A stretch of 64,000 nucleotides of DNA, taken from an uncultured Planctomycetia bacterium. GTDB taxonomy: Bacteria; Planctomycetota; UBA1135; GCA-002686595. The notes below the pieces were generated by a model. That model made no database searches. It was not told the origin of the DNA and was given only the letters and a program-made list of their open reading frames with translations. Of the stretch, positions 1-8,696 are shown piece after piece (the first letter of the stretch is position 1; every line of letters begins with the position of its first letter). The position numbers and the translations under genes were made by a program. The stretch spans positions 1-64,000 of the forward strand of contig CALFYL010000110.1 of NCBI GenBank assembly GCA_937952135.1. The letters are read 5' to 3'.

Positions 1-1195
1 CCTCGTCGATGTTGTCGACGGCGATGCGCAGACCCTCGACGATGTGCTTGCGCTCCTCGGCCTTGCCGAGCAGGAACTGCGTCCGGCGGCGGATGACTTC
101 CTTGCGGTGGCGGATGTACGCGTCGAGCAACCCGCGCAGCGGCAAGGTCCGCGGCTGGCCGCGGTCGATCACCAGGTTGATGACCGACTGCGTCGACTGG
201 AGCGGCGTGTACTGGAAGAGCTGGTTGAGGATGACCTGCGGGTCCTCGCCCTTCTTGAGGTCGACCACCAGACGGATGCCGTCGCGGTCGGAGAAGTCGC
301 GCACATCCGAGATGCCGGTGATGCGCTCTTCCTTCACGACCTCGACGATCTTGTCGATGATCGAGATCTTGCGGACCTGGAACGGGATCTCGGTGAACAC
401 GATCGACGAGCGATTCTTGTTCTCCTCGATGTGGTGCTTGGCGCGCACGCGCACGATGCCGCGGCCGGTCGTGTACGCCTGCAGGATCCCGCGCCGGCCC
501 ATGATGATGCCGCCGGTCGGGAAGTCCGGGCCCTTCACGAGCTCGCACAGGGTCAGCGTCGACACGTTCGGGTCGTCGAGCACCGCGCGCAGCGCGGCGA
601 CGATCTCGCCGAGGTTGTGCGGGAGCAAGCTGGTCGCCATGCCCACCGCGATGCCGTCCGAGCCGTTGCAGAGCAGGTTCGGGAAGCGTCCGGGCAGCAC
701 CGTCGGCTCGGTGCGCGTCTCGTCGTAGTTCGCGACGTGGTCGACCGTCTCCTTGTCGAGGTCGGCCATCAGCTCCATCGTGGCGCCGGTCATGCGCGCT
801 TCCGTGTAGCGCATGGCGGCCGGGCCATCGCCGTCGATGTTGCCGAAGTTGCCCTGGCCGTCGACGAGCGTGTAGCGCGTGGCGAACGGCTGCGCGAGGC
901 GCACCAGCGTCGGGTAGATCACCGACTCGCCGTGCGGGTGGTAGTTGCCCGACGTGTCGCCGGCGATCTTGGCGCACTTTCGATACTTGGCGCGCGGCGT
1001 CAAGTTCAGGTCGTTCATCGCGACGAGAATGCGCCGCTGCGAAGGCTTGAGCCCGTCGCGCACGTCCGGGAGCGCGCGCGAGTGGATCACCGAAAGCGCG
1101 TAAGTCAGATACGACTCGCGCATCTCGCGCTCGATCAAGCGCGGTTCGATGCTGCCTTGCGGCGCGGGCGTGGGGGTCTGTTCCGTGGTCGTCAT
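1..1195 (-). CDS. gyrA: DNA gyrase subunit A (3' part beyond the left edge)
   Basis: This is the N-terminal 398 residues of GyrA, the breakage-reunion subunit of the gyrase that supercoils DNA in the cytoplasm. The gene runs leftwards out of the window, so the C-terminal beta-pinwheel is not seen. The ATG at 1195 begins MTTTEQTP, followed by the typical region ending [10 protein letters not shown]. The catalytic tyrosine lies in AAMRYTEAR at residue 130. The motifs GNFGNIDGD and HNLGEI are also present. It is about 47 kb from gyrB, so the two gyrase subunits are not in one operon here. Topoisomerase IV ParC is a related alternative, but the N-terminal motifs read as GyrA. Confidence 0.95.
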   Translation of the reverse strand, partial: MTTTEQTPTPAPQGSIEPRLIEREMRESYLTYALSVIHSRALPDVRDGLKPSQRRILVAMNDLNLTPRAKYRKCAKIAGDTSGNYHPHGESVIYPTLVRLAQPFATRYTLVDGQGNFGNIDGDGPAAMRYTEARMTGATMELMADLDKETVDHVANYDETRTEPTVLPGRFPNLLCNGSDGIAVGMATSLLPHNLGEIVAALRAVLDDPNVSTLTLCELVKGPDFPTGGIIMGRRGILQAYTTGRGIVRVRAKHHIEENKNRSSIVFTEIPFQVRKISIIDKIVEVVKEERITGISDVRDFSDRDGIRLVVDLKKGEDPQVILNQLFQYTPLQSTQSVINLVIDRGQPRTLPLRGLLDAYIRHRKEVIRRRTQFLLGKAEERKHIVEGLRIAVDNIDE

Positions 1196-1260
1196 CGCGT
1201 GAAACGTGTGCGGGAAATCCCGTTGCGACGGGCGCTTTCGAGCCGCGGATTATCACGTTT
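1196..1260 (-). promoter_or_regulatory. gyrA leader with competing short hairpins and possible -10
   Basis: Upstream of gyrA on the minus strand, a GATAAT hexamer (1249-1254) could serve as a -10 element, but no good -35 is visible. Two small stems share one arm: CGGG-AAAT-CCCG (1211-1222) and CCCGT-TGCG-ACGGG (1219-1232). They cannot form at once. Whether this is functional is unknown; chance pairing is easy in GC-rich DNA. Confidence 0.25.
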
Positions 1261-1431
1261 TCCCGGCCCGCGATCCACCGGCGTCTTGCGCCGCCGGCGC
1301 CCCGCCACGGCGCGTGCGGCGTCGGCGGGCGGGTCGCGCAACCCCGCACCCGGTCTCGAACCGCGAACCGGCGCCCAAAGCCTGCTTCGGCGTGCCTCCC
1401 ACGCCCGCGACGAGCGGATCGCCGCCGCGCT

Positions 1432-3843
1432 TCAGTCGCCGAGGTAGCCGACCTTGCGCAGCATCTCGAGCGTCGCCTCGCCGGCTCGCACGGCGGGCGC
1501 GCTTCGCTTCGCCTCGAGCGCGCGCGAACGTGAGAGAAGCCACGGCTCGAGGCGCTCCACGATGTCCGGACGGGACGGCGCGAGGTCGGTCAGCTCGCGC
1601 GGATCGCTCGCGAGGTCGTAGAGCCGCCGCTCGCCTTCCTGCGCGAAGTGCAGCACGAAATCGCCGCTCCGCAGGCCGAGCAGGGAGACCCTCTCACGCT
1701 GCTTCCACCAACCCTGGCTCGTGAACATCAGAGCCGGCGCGGTCGGCGCGGGGTTGCTCGTCAAATCGAGTCCGTCGCCGCCGCCCTCGAGAGCCGTCCC
1801 CGCGAGGCGCGCAAGCGTCGGTGCGAGGTGGCGATTGGAGAGCACGTGCGGCGAGCGCACGCCGGCGGGAACGCCCGGTCCGGCGAGCACGAGCGGAACG
1901 TGCACCAACTCGCTGTGCAGCGACTGGCCGTGGCCGTAGAAGCCGTGGTCGAGCAGCTCCTCCCCGTGATCGCTCGTGAACACGACCACGGTGCGCTCGT
2001 CGAGGCCGAGCCTCTCGAGCGTGTCGAGCACGCGCCCCAGCCAGTAGTCCCCGGTCCACACGCACGCGTCGTACATCTGCGAGATGTGGCTCGCGAGCTG
2101 CGGGTCGACTTCGAACTCCGGCGCCGCGCGCCCCGTGCGCAGCGCTCGCTCGCGCGCGAACAGCAGCTCGGAGTTCTCGAACAGCGCCTGCTGGGAGTAA
2201 TCGCTGGGCACGTCCGCCGCGAGCTTCGCGCGCCCTTCGGGCAGCGGCAGGTGCGGCACGTGCGGGTCGACGAGGTGCAGGTAGAGGAAGAAGCGCGTGT
2301 CCGCGGCCTGCGCGATCCAGTCGAGCACGGCCGGCATGAAGTCGGCCGACGCGCGGAAGTGACCGCGGCGGTGGTCGAAGCTCTCGAAGCCCTGATCGAA
2401 GTTCTTGTCGGGGACGATGAGCGGATTGGCGGTCCACGCGGCGGTCGTGTAGCCCTCCTGCTGCAGGCGCTCGGCCAGTGTCGTGTGCGAGTGCGCCAGG
2501 AAGCACGTCGAGCCGTCGAGCACGCCGTGCTCGGGCGGCAGCATGCCGGTGAACAGCGAGGCGGTCGAAGGCCAGGTCCAACTCGAAACCGCCAGCGCGT
2601 TCTCGAAGAGCAGCCCGCGCGCCGCCAGTCGATCGAGGTTGGGCGACGTCGGTCGCGCGTAGCCGTACGTCGAGAGTCGATCGACGCGCAGCGTGTCCAT
2701 CACGATGAACACGAGGTTCGGGCGCTGCGCATCGGCTCGCGTGCGCGGCGCCGTGGTCCGCCGCTCGAGCGTCAGCTCGCCGAAGCCGGCGAGAAGCGGC
2801 GAGCTCGACGCGATCTCCGCGCCATCCGCGCCGACCAGCCGCGTCCGCAGCTCGAGCGTCGCGCCCGCGGCGACCTCGAGTCCCTCCGCGCCGCCGACGA
2901 GTCGCCACTGGTTGTTGTCCGCCGTGCGCTCCGGTCCGAGCTCGGCCTCCCAGCGGAAGCACTCGCGGCCGTCCAGCTCGACCTCGAAGCGCACGCGCGC
3001 GCCCGCCAGCTCCGAGCGGCCGAGCGAACGCCCGTCGACGCCCGCCCGCGCCCGCAGCCAGCGCGTTCCGCCCGACGCGGGAACCACCAGCCGCACCCGA
3101 GCCGGCGGCGGCATGACCAACGCCGGCGTGTCGGCCGCATCGAGACGGAAGTTCGACGACGGACACAGCACCGCGACGTGCGGCGGCTTGTCCTCCCGCG
3201 CGCTCACGACTTCGAGCGCCTTCGCATCGAGCAGAAGCTCGTGCACGACCTCGCGAACCAGCCTCCGCTCCCGCGTGTCGGCGCCGAACATGCGCAGCGC
3301 GACGATCAGCGCGAGTGCGACGACCAACGGCGCGACGATCCCGCTCGCGGTGCGGCGGACCAGGTGCGGCGCACGGTGCACGGCGAGCATCGCCACGCTG
3401 GCGAGCACGCCGGCAACGGCCAGCAGCGCGAGCGACGCGAGCTGACCCGACTCCGTCTGCAGCCCGACTTGCAGCGAGCGGTCCGCGGACAAGCGCCCGG
3501 TGAGCGCCAGCGTGAACAGCGCGGTCGCAGCCGTCCACGCGACCGCGCGCGTGAGCCAGGAAGCGGACCTGGTGCTCGCGCGCGCGCCGAGAAGCGGAGC
3601 GAGCACGCCTCCCGCGACGAGCCCGACGATGAGGCAGACGAGCGTGGCTTCGAGAGCGATGCCGGCCATGCGCATCCACACCAAGTGCGGTTGCTCGTCG
3701 TGCGACAGCCGCGCCATCGCGAACAACACGCCGAAGCGGAGCAGCGCGAGCGCCGCGCCGGTCCAGAGCCCCACGGCGGCCCCGATGCGCGAGCTCGACT
3801 GGCGACGCGGCGCCGTCGCGGTGTTGTGGCCGGCAAGAGGCAT
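1432..3843 (-). CDS. membrane-anchored sulfatase / alkaline-phosphatase superfamily protein
   Basis: The protein has 803 residues. The N-terminal third holds several hydrophobic segments (about 15-195), then a beta-rich linker, then a sulfatase-fold domain from about 375 to the end. The fold is shown by NLVFIVMDTLR (first metal aspartate, ~377-384) and FTSDHGEELLDHG (~625). At the nucleophile site, where classical sulfatases have C/S-x-P-x-R, it reads WTWPSTAS (~422): the nucleophile position is threonine and the arginine is missing, so formylglycine formation is not expected. It may act as a phosphatase, phosphotransferase or inactive homologue. The catalytic part should face the periplasm. 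It is 236 bp upstream of gyrA on the same strand and appears monocistronic. Confidence 0.85.
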   Translation of the reverse strand: MPLAGHNTATAPRRQSSSRIGAAVGLWTGAALALLRFGVLFAMARLSHDEQPHLVWMRMAGIALEATLVCLIVGLVAGGVLAPLLGARASTRSASWLTRAVAWTAATALFTLALTGRLSADRSLQVGLQTESGQLASLALLAVAGVLASVAMLAVHRAPHLVRRTASGIVAPLVVALALIVALRMFGADTRERRLVREVVHELLLDAKALEVVSAREDKPPHVAVLCPSSNFRLDAADTPALVMPPPARVRLVVPASGGTRWLRARAGVDGRSLGRSELAGARVRFEVELDGRECFRWEAELGPERTADNNQWRLVGGAEGLEVAAGATLELRTRLVGADGAEIASSSPLLAGFGELTLERRTTAPRTRADAQRPNLVFIVMDTLRVDRLSTYGYARPTSPNLDRLAARGLLFENALAVSSWTWPSTASLFTGMLPPEHGVLDGSTCFLAHSHTTLAERLQQEGYTTAAWTANPLIVPDKNFDQGFESFDHRRGHFRASADFMPAVLDWIAQAADTRFFLYLHLVDPHVPHLPLPEGRAKLAADVPSDYSQQALFENSELLFARERALRTGRAAPEFEVDPQLASHISQMYDACVWTGDYWLGRVLDTLERLGLDERTVVVFTSDHGEELLDHGFYGHGQSLHSELVHVPLVLAGPGVPAGVRSPHVLSNRHLAPTLARLAGTALEGGGDGLDLTSNPAPTAPALMFTSQGWWKQRERVSLLGLRSGDFVLHFAQEGERRLYDLASDPRELTDLAPSRPDIVERLEPWLLSRSRALEAKRSAPAVRAGEATLEMLRKVGYLGD

Positions 3844-4094
3844 CGCGAGTCAACGTGCCACACCCAGACGCACCGTGCCAGGGCACGTGGTCTCCGCGGA
3901 TGGCGGCGACCGCGCCGGCGCCGACGGTTGCGCAAACTGCGTGGGAAGCTCGCGCTCGCGCGGCGCGGCGGGCCGAGCTTCGCGCAGCTCGCGCGCCGCT
4001 GGATTCACGTCGGAGGCGCCGCGCTCGACCCGGCGCGCGTCTATGCTTTCGGGCCACTCCCACTCGATCGACGCGCCTCGCCGACCCTCGAACC

Positions 4095-4577
4095 ATGCCT
4101 CCCCCGCCCGCCACCCCCATCGCACAAGCCCTCGGGCGCCTACCCACCGGCCTGTACATCGTCACCACGCTCGACGGCGGCCGTCCGGTGGGCTTCGTCG
4201 GATCGTTCGTGATGCAGGTCGGGCTGCAACCGCCGATGGTCACGGTCGCGGTCGGGAAAGAACGCGGCCCGCTCGCCGCCCTGCGCGCGAACGGCCGTTT
4301 CGCCGTCTCGATCCTCGACCGCGCGAGCGAGAGCGTCATGGGCCGCTTCTTCCGCAAGTACGAGCCCGGCGCCGGACCCTTCGAAGGGCTCGCGCTCGAG
4401 AGCAGCTCCGCGGGCCTGCCGCTGCCGGCCGAGGCGCTGGCCTGGTTCGAGTGCGAGATCCGCGGCGAGTTCGACGGTGGCGACCACGTGATCGTGTTCG
4501 GAGAGGTCGTCGACGGAGCGCAGCGGCGCGACGGCGAGCCCTCCATCCACCTGCGCAAGAACGGCCTGGGCTACTAA
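4095..4577 (+). CDS. flavin reductase-like (FMN-binding split barrel) protein
   Basis: This 160-residue protein matches the flavin reductase-like domain family, which binds FMN and transfers electrons from NAD(P)H to flavin or acts within oxygenases. The family signature is visible as ALGRLPTGLYIVTT near the N terminus, the substrate and flavin loop GFVGSFVMQV, the segment PPMVTVAVGK, and the later strand VIVFGEVVDG. I chose ATG 4095 because the homology starts right after it; the frame is open further upstream but reads as low-complexity Arg/Ala sequence. Its partner and substrate cannot be told from context. It is 25 bp upstream of the SGNH/MBOAT pair and may be cotranscribed with it. Confidence 0.8.
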   Translation: MPPPPATPIAQALGRLPTGLYIVTTLDGGRPVGFVGSFVMQVGLQPPMVTVAVGKERGPLAALRANGRFAVSILDRASESVMGRFFRKYEPGAGPFEGLALESSSAGLPLPAEALAWFECEIRGEFDGGDHVIVFGEVVDGAQRRDGEPSIHLRKNGLGY

Positions 4578-4602
4578 CTCGGGTCCGCCGCGGCGCCGCG
4601 CG

Positions 4603-5709
4603 ATGAACGAGCCTCGCACGCACGCACGCCCCGGCGGCGTGGCTGCAGCCTGGCTCTGCTTCGCCGCGTCGTTCGCGCTCGTCGCGGGTCTCGTGCGCGC
4701 CTTCGCGCCGTATGGCTCGGGGCTCGAGCGAATGGACGTCAAGCTCGACGCCTTCGCGCAGCGCAAGGACGAGTTCGATCTCGTGTTCCTCGGTTCGAGC
4801 CGCGCCGTTCGCGGTTTCGTGCCCAGCCAGTTCGACGCGGAACTCGCGGCGCAGGGTTTCGAGACGCACTCGTTCAATCTCGGCGTCGCGGGCGCGCGCG
4901 TGACGGAGATGCTCTTCGTGCTCGAGCGCCTGGTCGAGCTCGCGCCGCGCAAGTTGCGCTTCGTGCTGATCGATCCGGAGGACTTCGGACAGATCCACGA
5001 CACGCGCAACGCGCTCGCGCAGTCGGGCATCGTGTGGCACGACGCATCGACGACCTGGCTCGCCGCGCGGCACGCGCTGTCGAGTGAGCGCGGGGACAAG
5101 TTCGAGGTGCTGCGCGACCACGCGCGGGCCTGCGCGCTGAACACGTTGAACGTCGGACGCACGGCGCGCTGGGTCAACGCGCTTCTGGGCCGCGAAGCCG
5201 CCGAGGAGTTGGTGGCCGAGACGCTGGGCGCGCGCGGCGACGGCCACACGGCGTTGTTCGACGACCAGGAGACGCTGGCGCGGAGGCGGCGGCGCTTCGA
5301 GCGCGGCAAGGCCGAGTACGAGCGCATGGTCGCGGGCTACCGCGAGATCGAGCGGCCCGACCGCGCGCCCGCGCCGGAGTTCCTCGAGCTGCTCGAGCGC
5401 GTGGAGGCGCTCGTGCGCGCGCTCGGCGCCGAGCCGGTGTTCGTGATCCAACCGGCGCTCGCGCGCCAGTGGGATCTGATCGCGGCCGCCGAGCGCGGCG
5501 CGGTGGAGACCCTGTTGCGCTACGACGACCCCGACCGGGACGCGGCGCTGTTCGCGCACGAGAACCGCTTCGATTCGCTGCACCTGAACGACGCCGGCGC
5601 CGCTCTGTTCACGCGCCGGCTCGCCGACGACTTCGCGCAGTGGCGGCGCGCGCGCGCGGCGGAGCGGACAGAGGAGCGCGGGGGCGAGCGCGGGGGCGAG
5701 CGGAAGTGA
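4603..5709 (+). CDS. SGNH-hydrolase-like membrane-anchored protein paired with MBOAT
   Basis: The protein has 368 residues: an N-terminal signal anchor (about 12-33) followed by an SGNH/GDSL-like domain. The serine block is VFLGSSRAVRG (~64-70) and the D-x-x-H block is FDSLHLNDAG (~323-331). Proteins of this type (AlgJ/AlgX/DltD-like) work with MBOAT proteins to O-acylate extracytoplasmic polysaccharides, which fits the next gene. The C terminus ends in a tandem GGER repeat encoded by a duplicated 12-bp unit. The stop overlaps the MBOAT start (GTGA at 5706-5709), so translation is likely coupled. The exact acyl acceptor is unknown. Confidence 0.75.
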   Translation: MNEPRTHARPGGVAAAWLCFAASFALVAGLVRAFAPYGSGLERMDVKLDAFAQRKDEFDLVFLGSSRAVRGFVPSQFDAELAAQGFETHSFNLGVAGARVTEMLFVLERLVELAPRKLRFVLIDPEDFGQIHDTRNALAQSGIVWHDASTTWLAARHALSSERGDKFEVLRDHARACALNTLNVGRTARWVNALLGREAAEELVAETLGARGDGHTALFDDQETLARRRRRFERGKAEYERMVAGYREIERPDRAPAPEFLELLERVEALVRALGAEPVFVIQPALARQWDLIAAAERGAVETLLRYDDPDRDAALFAHENRFDSLHLNDAGAALFTRRLADDFAQWRRARAAERTEERGGERGGERK

Positions 5710-7085
5710 TCTTCACCGAGCTGCGCTTCTTCGCCTTCTTCGCGCTCGCTTTCGGCGTGCACTGGACGCTGCGCTCGAATGTCGCGCGCAAGCGGTGGCT
5801 GCTCGCCTGCAGCTATTTGTTCTACGGCGCGTGGGACTGGCGTTTCCTCGGCCTCATCGTCGGCTCGACGCTGCTCGACTTCGTCGCCGCGCAGCGCATA
5901 CGCACGTCGCCGCGACCGCGCGCCTGGCTGCTGGCGAGCCTGATCGGCAACCTCGGCTCGCTCGCGCTCTTCAAGTACGCCGACTTCTTCCTCGAGTCCG
6001 CCGTCGAACTCTCCCGCTGGCTGGGCTTCGAAGCGAGCGAGCACACCCTCGGGTTCATCCTGCCCGTCGGCATCAGCTTCTATACGTTTCAAACCCTCAG
6101 CTACACGATCGACGTCTACCGCGGCCAGCTCGCGCCCGTGAAGCGCCTCGACGACTTCGCGCTGTTCGTGGCGTTCTTTCCGCAGCTCGTCGCCGGTCCG
6201 ATCGTGCGCGCGATCGATTTCCTGCCGCAGCTCGAGGCGCGACGCCTGTGGAGCGAAGTCCGCGTGCGCGCGTGCCTGACGTTGTTCCTCGTGGGGTTCG
6301 TGAAGAAGGCCTGCGTCAGCGACAACGTCGTGCAGCTCGTCGACCCCTACTTCGCCGCGCCCGAGCAGTACAGCGCGCTCGGCGCGTGGTGCGCGACGCT
6401 CTTCTACGCCGTGCAGATCTACTGCGACTTCTCGGGCTACTCCGACATGGCGATCGCGATCGCCGGCCTGCTCGGCTACGAGCTGCGCATCAACTTCGAC
6501 TTCCCCTACTTCGCCGCGAGCATCAAGGAGTTCTGGCGCCGCTGGCACATCTCGCTGTCGAGCTGGCTGCGCGATTACCTCTACATCCCGCTCGGCGGCA
6601 ACCGCGGTTCGACGTGGTTCGCGCGGCGCAATCTGATGCTCACGATGCTGCTCGGAGGCCTGTGGCACGGCGCGGGCTGGAACTTCGTGATCTGGGGCGG
6701 GCTGCACGGCCTCGCGCTCGTCGTCCACCGAATGTGGGAGGAGCGAAAGCTGCGTCTGCCGGCCGCATTCGGCGTGGCGCTCACGTTCTGGTGGGTCTGT
6801 CTTGCGTGGATCTTCTTCCGCGCCTCGACCCTCGAGAACGCCTGGACCACCGTGCGCGCCTTCGTGACCTTCGAGAGCGCGGGCGCGTTGTCGTGGGGCT
6901 TCGCGCCGCTCGTCACCTTCGCGGCCCTCGTCTCCGCTCACGCCCTCGGTGCGACGCGCGCGGTGGGCGCGTGGCTCGAGCGTCGTCCCTGGCCGAGTTA
7001 CGCAGCGCTGTACGGCGCCGCCTTCGCGCTCGCGTTCGCGTTCATGAACGGCGCAGTCCAGCCGTTCATCTACTTCCAGTTCTGA
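5706..7085 (+). CDS. MBOAT family O-acyltransferase (AlgI-like)
   Basis: This 459-residue polytopic inner-membrane protein belongs to the membrane-bound O-acyltransferase family. The hallmark segment KEFWRRWHISLSSWLRDYLY is at about 274-293, and the catalytic histidine is in LWHGAGWNF (His ~320). Family members move acyl groups, usually acetyl, from a cytoplasmic donor to a periplasmic polysaccharide or wall substrate. The GTG at 5706 overlaps the stop of the SGNH protein by four bases, and the homology begins directly after it (IFTELRFFAFF). Together the two genes form a polysaccharide O-acylation module. No glycosyltransferase neighbours reveal the substrate. Confidence 0.9.
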   Translation: MIFTELRFFAFFALAFGVHWTLRSNVARKRWLLACSYLFYGAWDWRFLGLIVGSTLLDFVAAQRIRTSPRPRAWLLASLIGNLGSLALFKYADFFLESAVELSRWLGFEASEHTLGFILPVGISFYTFQTLSYTIDVYRGQLAPVKRLDDFALFVAFFPQLVAGPIVRAIDFLPQLEARRLWSEVRVRACLTLFLVGFVKKACVSDNVVQLVDPYFAAPEQYSALGAWCATLFYAVQIYCDFSGYSDMAIAIAGLLGYELRINFDFPYFAASIKEFWRRWHISLSSWLRDYLYIPLGGNRGSTWFARRNLMLTMLLGGLWHGAGWNFVIWGGLHGLALVVHRMWEERKLRLPAAFGVALTFWWVCLAWIFFRASTLENAWTTVRAFVTFESAGALSWGFAPLVTFAALVSAHALGATRAVGAWLERRPWPSYAALYGAAFALAFAFMNGAVQPFIYFQF

Positions 7086-7322
7086 GCGCCGCATTCGCGC
7101 GACCGGCGCTGCGAGCCGAGCAGGCGCCTCGGCGGGTGCTCGGGATCCAGGCCGGTTTGGATCGACGCGTTCAAGTCGAACGTGGACACGCCCAAGCCAT
7201 CGTCGACGCCGAAGTTCCCGCGCGAGCGGACGACCGGCGGGCGGCGGCCTGGAGCCGACACGCACAGCGAGCCGCCTCGGCGCGCCACGGATTGTGAAGC
7301 GCTGCCAGGGCTGGAATCGGGG

Positions 7323-7352
7323 TTGACGCGCTGTGCGGCACACAGTAGTGTG
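7323..7352 (+). promoter_or_regulatory. PadR-gene promoter with overlapping palindromic operator
   Basis: A -35 TTGACG (7323-7328) and a -10 TAGTGT (7346-7351) are separated by exactly 17 bp. The dyad CACAC-AGTA-GTGTG (7339-7352) lies over the -10. The ATG at 7359 is only 7 bp after the -10, so the transcript may be leaderless. A dyad covering the -10 suggests that the PadR protein represses its own operon. This is read from sequence; binding is inferred. Confidence 0.6.
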
Positions 7353-7358
7353 CGCTAC

Positions 7359-7694
7359 ATGGCGGACGCGGGCGCTTACGAAAAGCTCGAACTCGAGCTG
7401 CGGCGAGGGGTGGTGGTGCTGGCCACGCTCTCGCAACTGCGGAAGCCGCGCTACGGGTACGAGCTGCGGCAGGCGCTGGCGGAGCAGGGCATGCCGATCG
7501 AGGAAGGCACGCTGTACCCGCTGCTGCGCCGCCTGGAGGCGCAGGGCGCGCTGAGCAGCGAGTGGAAGATCGAGGACGGGCCGCCGCGGCGCTACTACTC
7601 GCTGAACGCGGATGGCCGGAAGTTGCTCAAGAAGCTCACGGAATCGTGGCAGGGCCTGAACCACGCCATGAAACGGCTCCTGACCGAGGACTGA
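7359..7694 (+). CDS. PadR family transcriptional regulator
   Basis: This 111-residue winged-helix regulator carries the PadR signature: YGYELRQAL, then the invariant-style EGTLYPLLRRLEAQG and PPRRYYSLNADGRK. PadR proteins are dimeric repressors, often released by small molecules. The ATG at 7359 fits both the domain start and the promoter immediately upstream; no Shine-Dalgarno is visible, consistent with a leaderless message. It is followed 3 bp later by a HAAS-domain membrane protein, a very common pairing in which PadR controls its membrane partner. Confidence 0.92.
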   Translation: MADAGAYEKLELELRRGVVVLATLSQLRKPRYGYELRQALAEQGMPIEEGTLYPLLRRLEAQGALSSEWKIEDGPPRRYYSLNADGRKLLKKLTESWQGLNHAMKRLLTED

Positions 7695-7697
7695 AGC

Positions 7698-8651
7698 ATG
7701 AATGCCAACGACGTGATCGACTCCTACGTCACCGAGGTCGCTCGGCAGTTGCCGCGCAGGCAGCGCAACGATGTCGCGTTCGAACTGCGCGCGCTGATCG
7801 ACGAAGGCTTGCAGGACAGGGCCGAAGCCTCCGGGCGCGCCGTCGACGCCGCCCTGGCGACGGAGTTCCTGCAGGCGTTCGGCCGGCCCGAAGACGTGGC
7901 CGCGCGCTATCGACCGATGCTGTCCGTCATCGATCCCGCGGACGGCCGCAAGTTCCTGCGCGCGACCGTCGTCGGCCTCGCGGTTCTGTGGTTCCTGGGC
8001 CTGCTTGCGGCCCTGCAGCAACCGCTCGACTCTGGCGACGACTTCGTCCGAGCGCTCGCGCAGTGGTGGGTCCGAACCGTGATCCCTTCCATGTGGTGGC
8101 CCGGTGTGCTCGTCGTGGGTTTCGGTTTGGCCGCGTGGACCCGTCGCCGCTGGCCGAGCACCGCGGTGTGGAAGCCCCGCGCGCCCGATCGCATCCACGG
8201 CGGTCGGTTCGGCATGGCGTTGGCGCTCGTCGGCATGCTGTGCGGCGTGTACGTGCTCGTCGATCCACGCTGGTTGTTGGATGTCGTCTGGGAGGGCCGC
8301 GCCGCCGCCGTCGCGTACGAGTCGCTGACGTACACCGACACGTTCTTGCAGCGCCAGGCGCCTTGGCTCTTGGGGCTGCTCTTGCTGAACATCCCCTTCT
8401 TCCTCACCGTCCTCGCGGTGGGTCGCTGGTCCGCGACCCTGCGACGCATCGAAACAGGACTGAGCTTGCTCACGTCCGCGGCGCTGGTGTGGACGATTCT
8501 GGACGGCCCGGTGTTCAAGACGGAGGTCAGCGACACGACCGCCAAGGTTCTCGCGGCGCTGATCGTCGCTTTCACTTTGATGACCTTCGCGATCAAGGCC
8601 TACCGGAGCGTCAAGCCGATGCCGAACCCGCGGCTTCAAGCCCAGCGCTGA
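7698..8651 (+). CDS. HAAS-type (permease-prefix) membrane protein, PadR partner
   Basis: This 317-residue protein has an N-terminal helical region of about 75 residues (VIDSYVTEVARQLP through FGRPEDVAARYRP) resembling the HAAS/permease-prefix domain found in proteins encoded beside PadR. Four to six transmembrane segments follow (about 95-115, 135-150, 175-195, 220-245, 255-275, 285-300). It begins 3 bp after padR. The biochemical role is unknown; such proteins are thought to couple membrane signals to PadR. No transporter or enzyme domain is visible beyond the membrane segments. Confidence 0.75.
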   Translation: MNANDVIDSYVTEVARQLPRRQRNDVAFELRALIDEGLQDRAEASGRAVDAALATEFLQAFGRPEDVAARYRPMLSVIDPADGRKFLRATVVGLAVLWFLGLLAALQQPLDSGDDFVRALAQWWVRTVIPSMWWPGVLVVGFGLAAWTRRRWPSTAVWKPRAPDRIHGGRFGMALALVGMLCGVYVLVDPRWLLDVVWEGRAAAVAYESLTYTDTFLQRQAPWLLGLLLLNIPFFLTVLAVGRWSATLRRIETGLSLLTSAALVWTILDGPVFKTEVSDTTAKVLAALIVAFTLMTFAIKAYRSVKPMPNPRLQAQR

Positions 8652-8696
8652 CCCGCCTCGACGCGGCGCCCCGCGACAAGGCTGCTCGCGGGACGC

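Noticed and set aside
1340..1380. GGTTCGAGACC-like tRNA T-arm on the minus strand upstream of gyrA
   Set aside because: No anticodon arm or acceptor pairing could be found around it, so a tRNA is not supported.
5681..5706. Duplicated 12-bp unit near the end of the SGNH gene
   Set aside because: It is coding (GGERGGER tail) and is only two copies; it is noted with the gene rather than as an element.
7070..7288. A 72-codon minus-strand open frame between the MBOAT and padR genes
   Set aside because: It overlaps the MBOAT 3' end, has no family signature and no ribosome-binding site I can see. It could be a remnant but is not supported as a gene.
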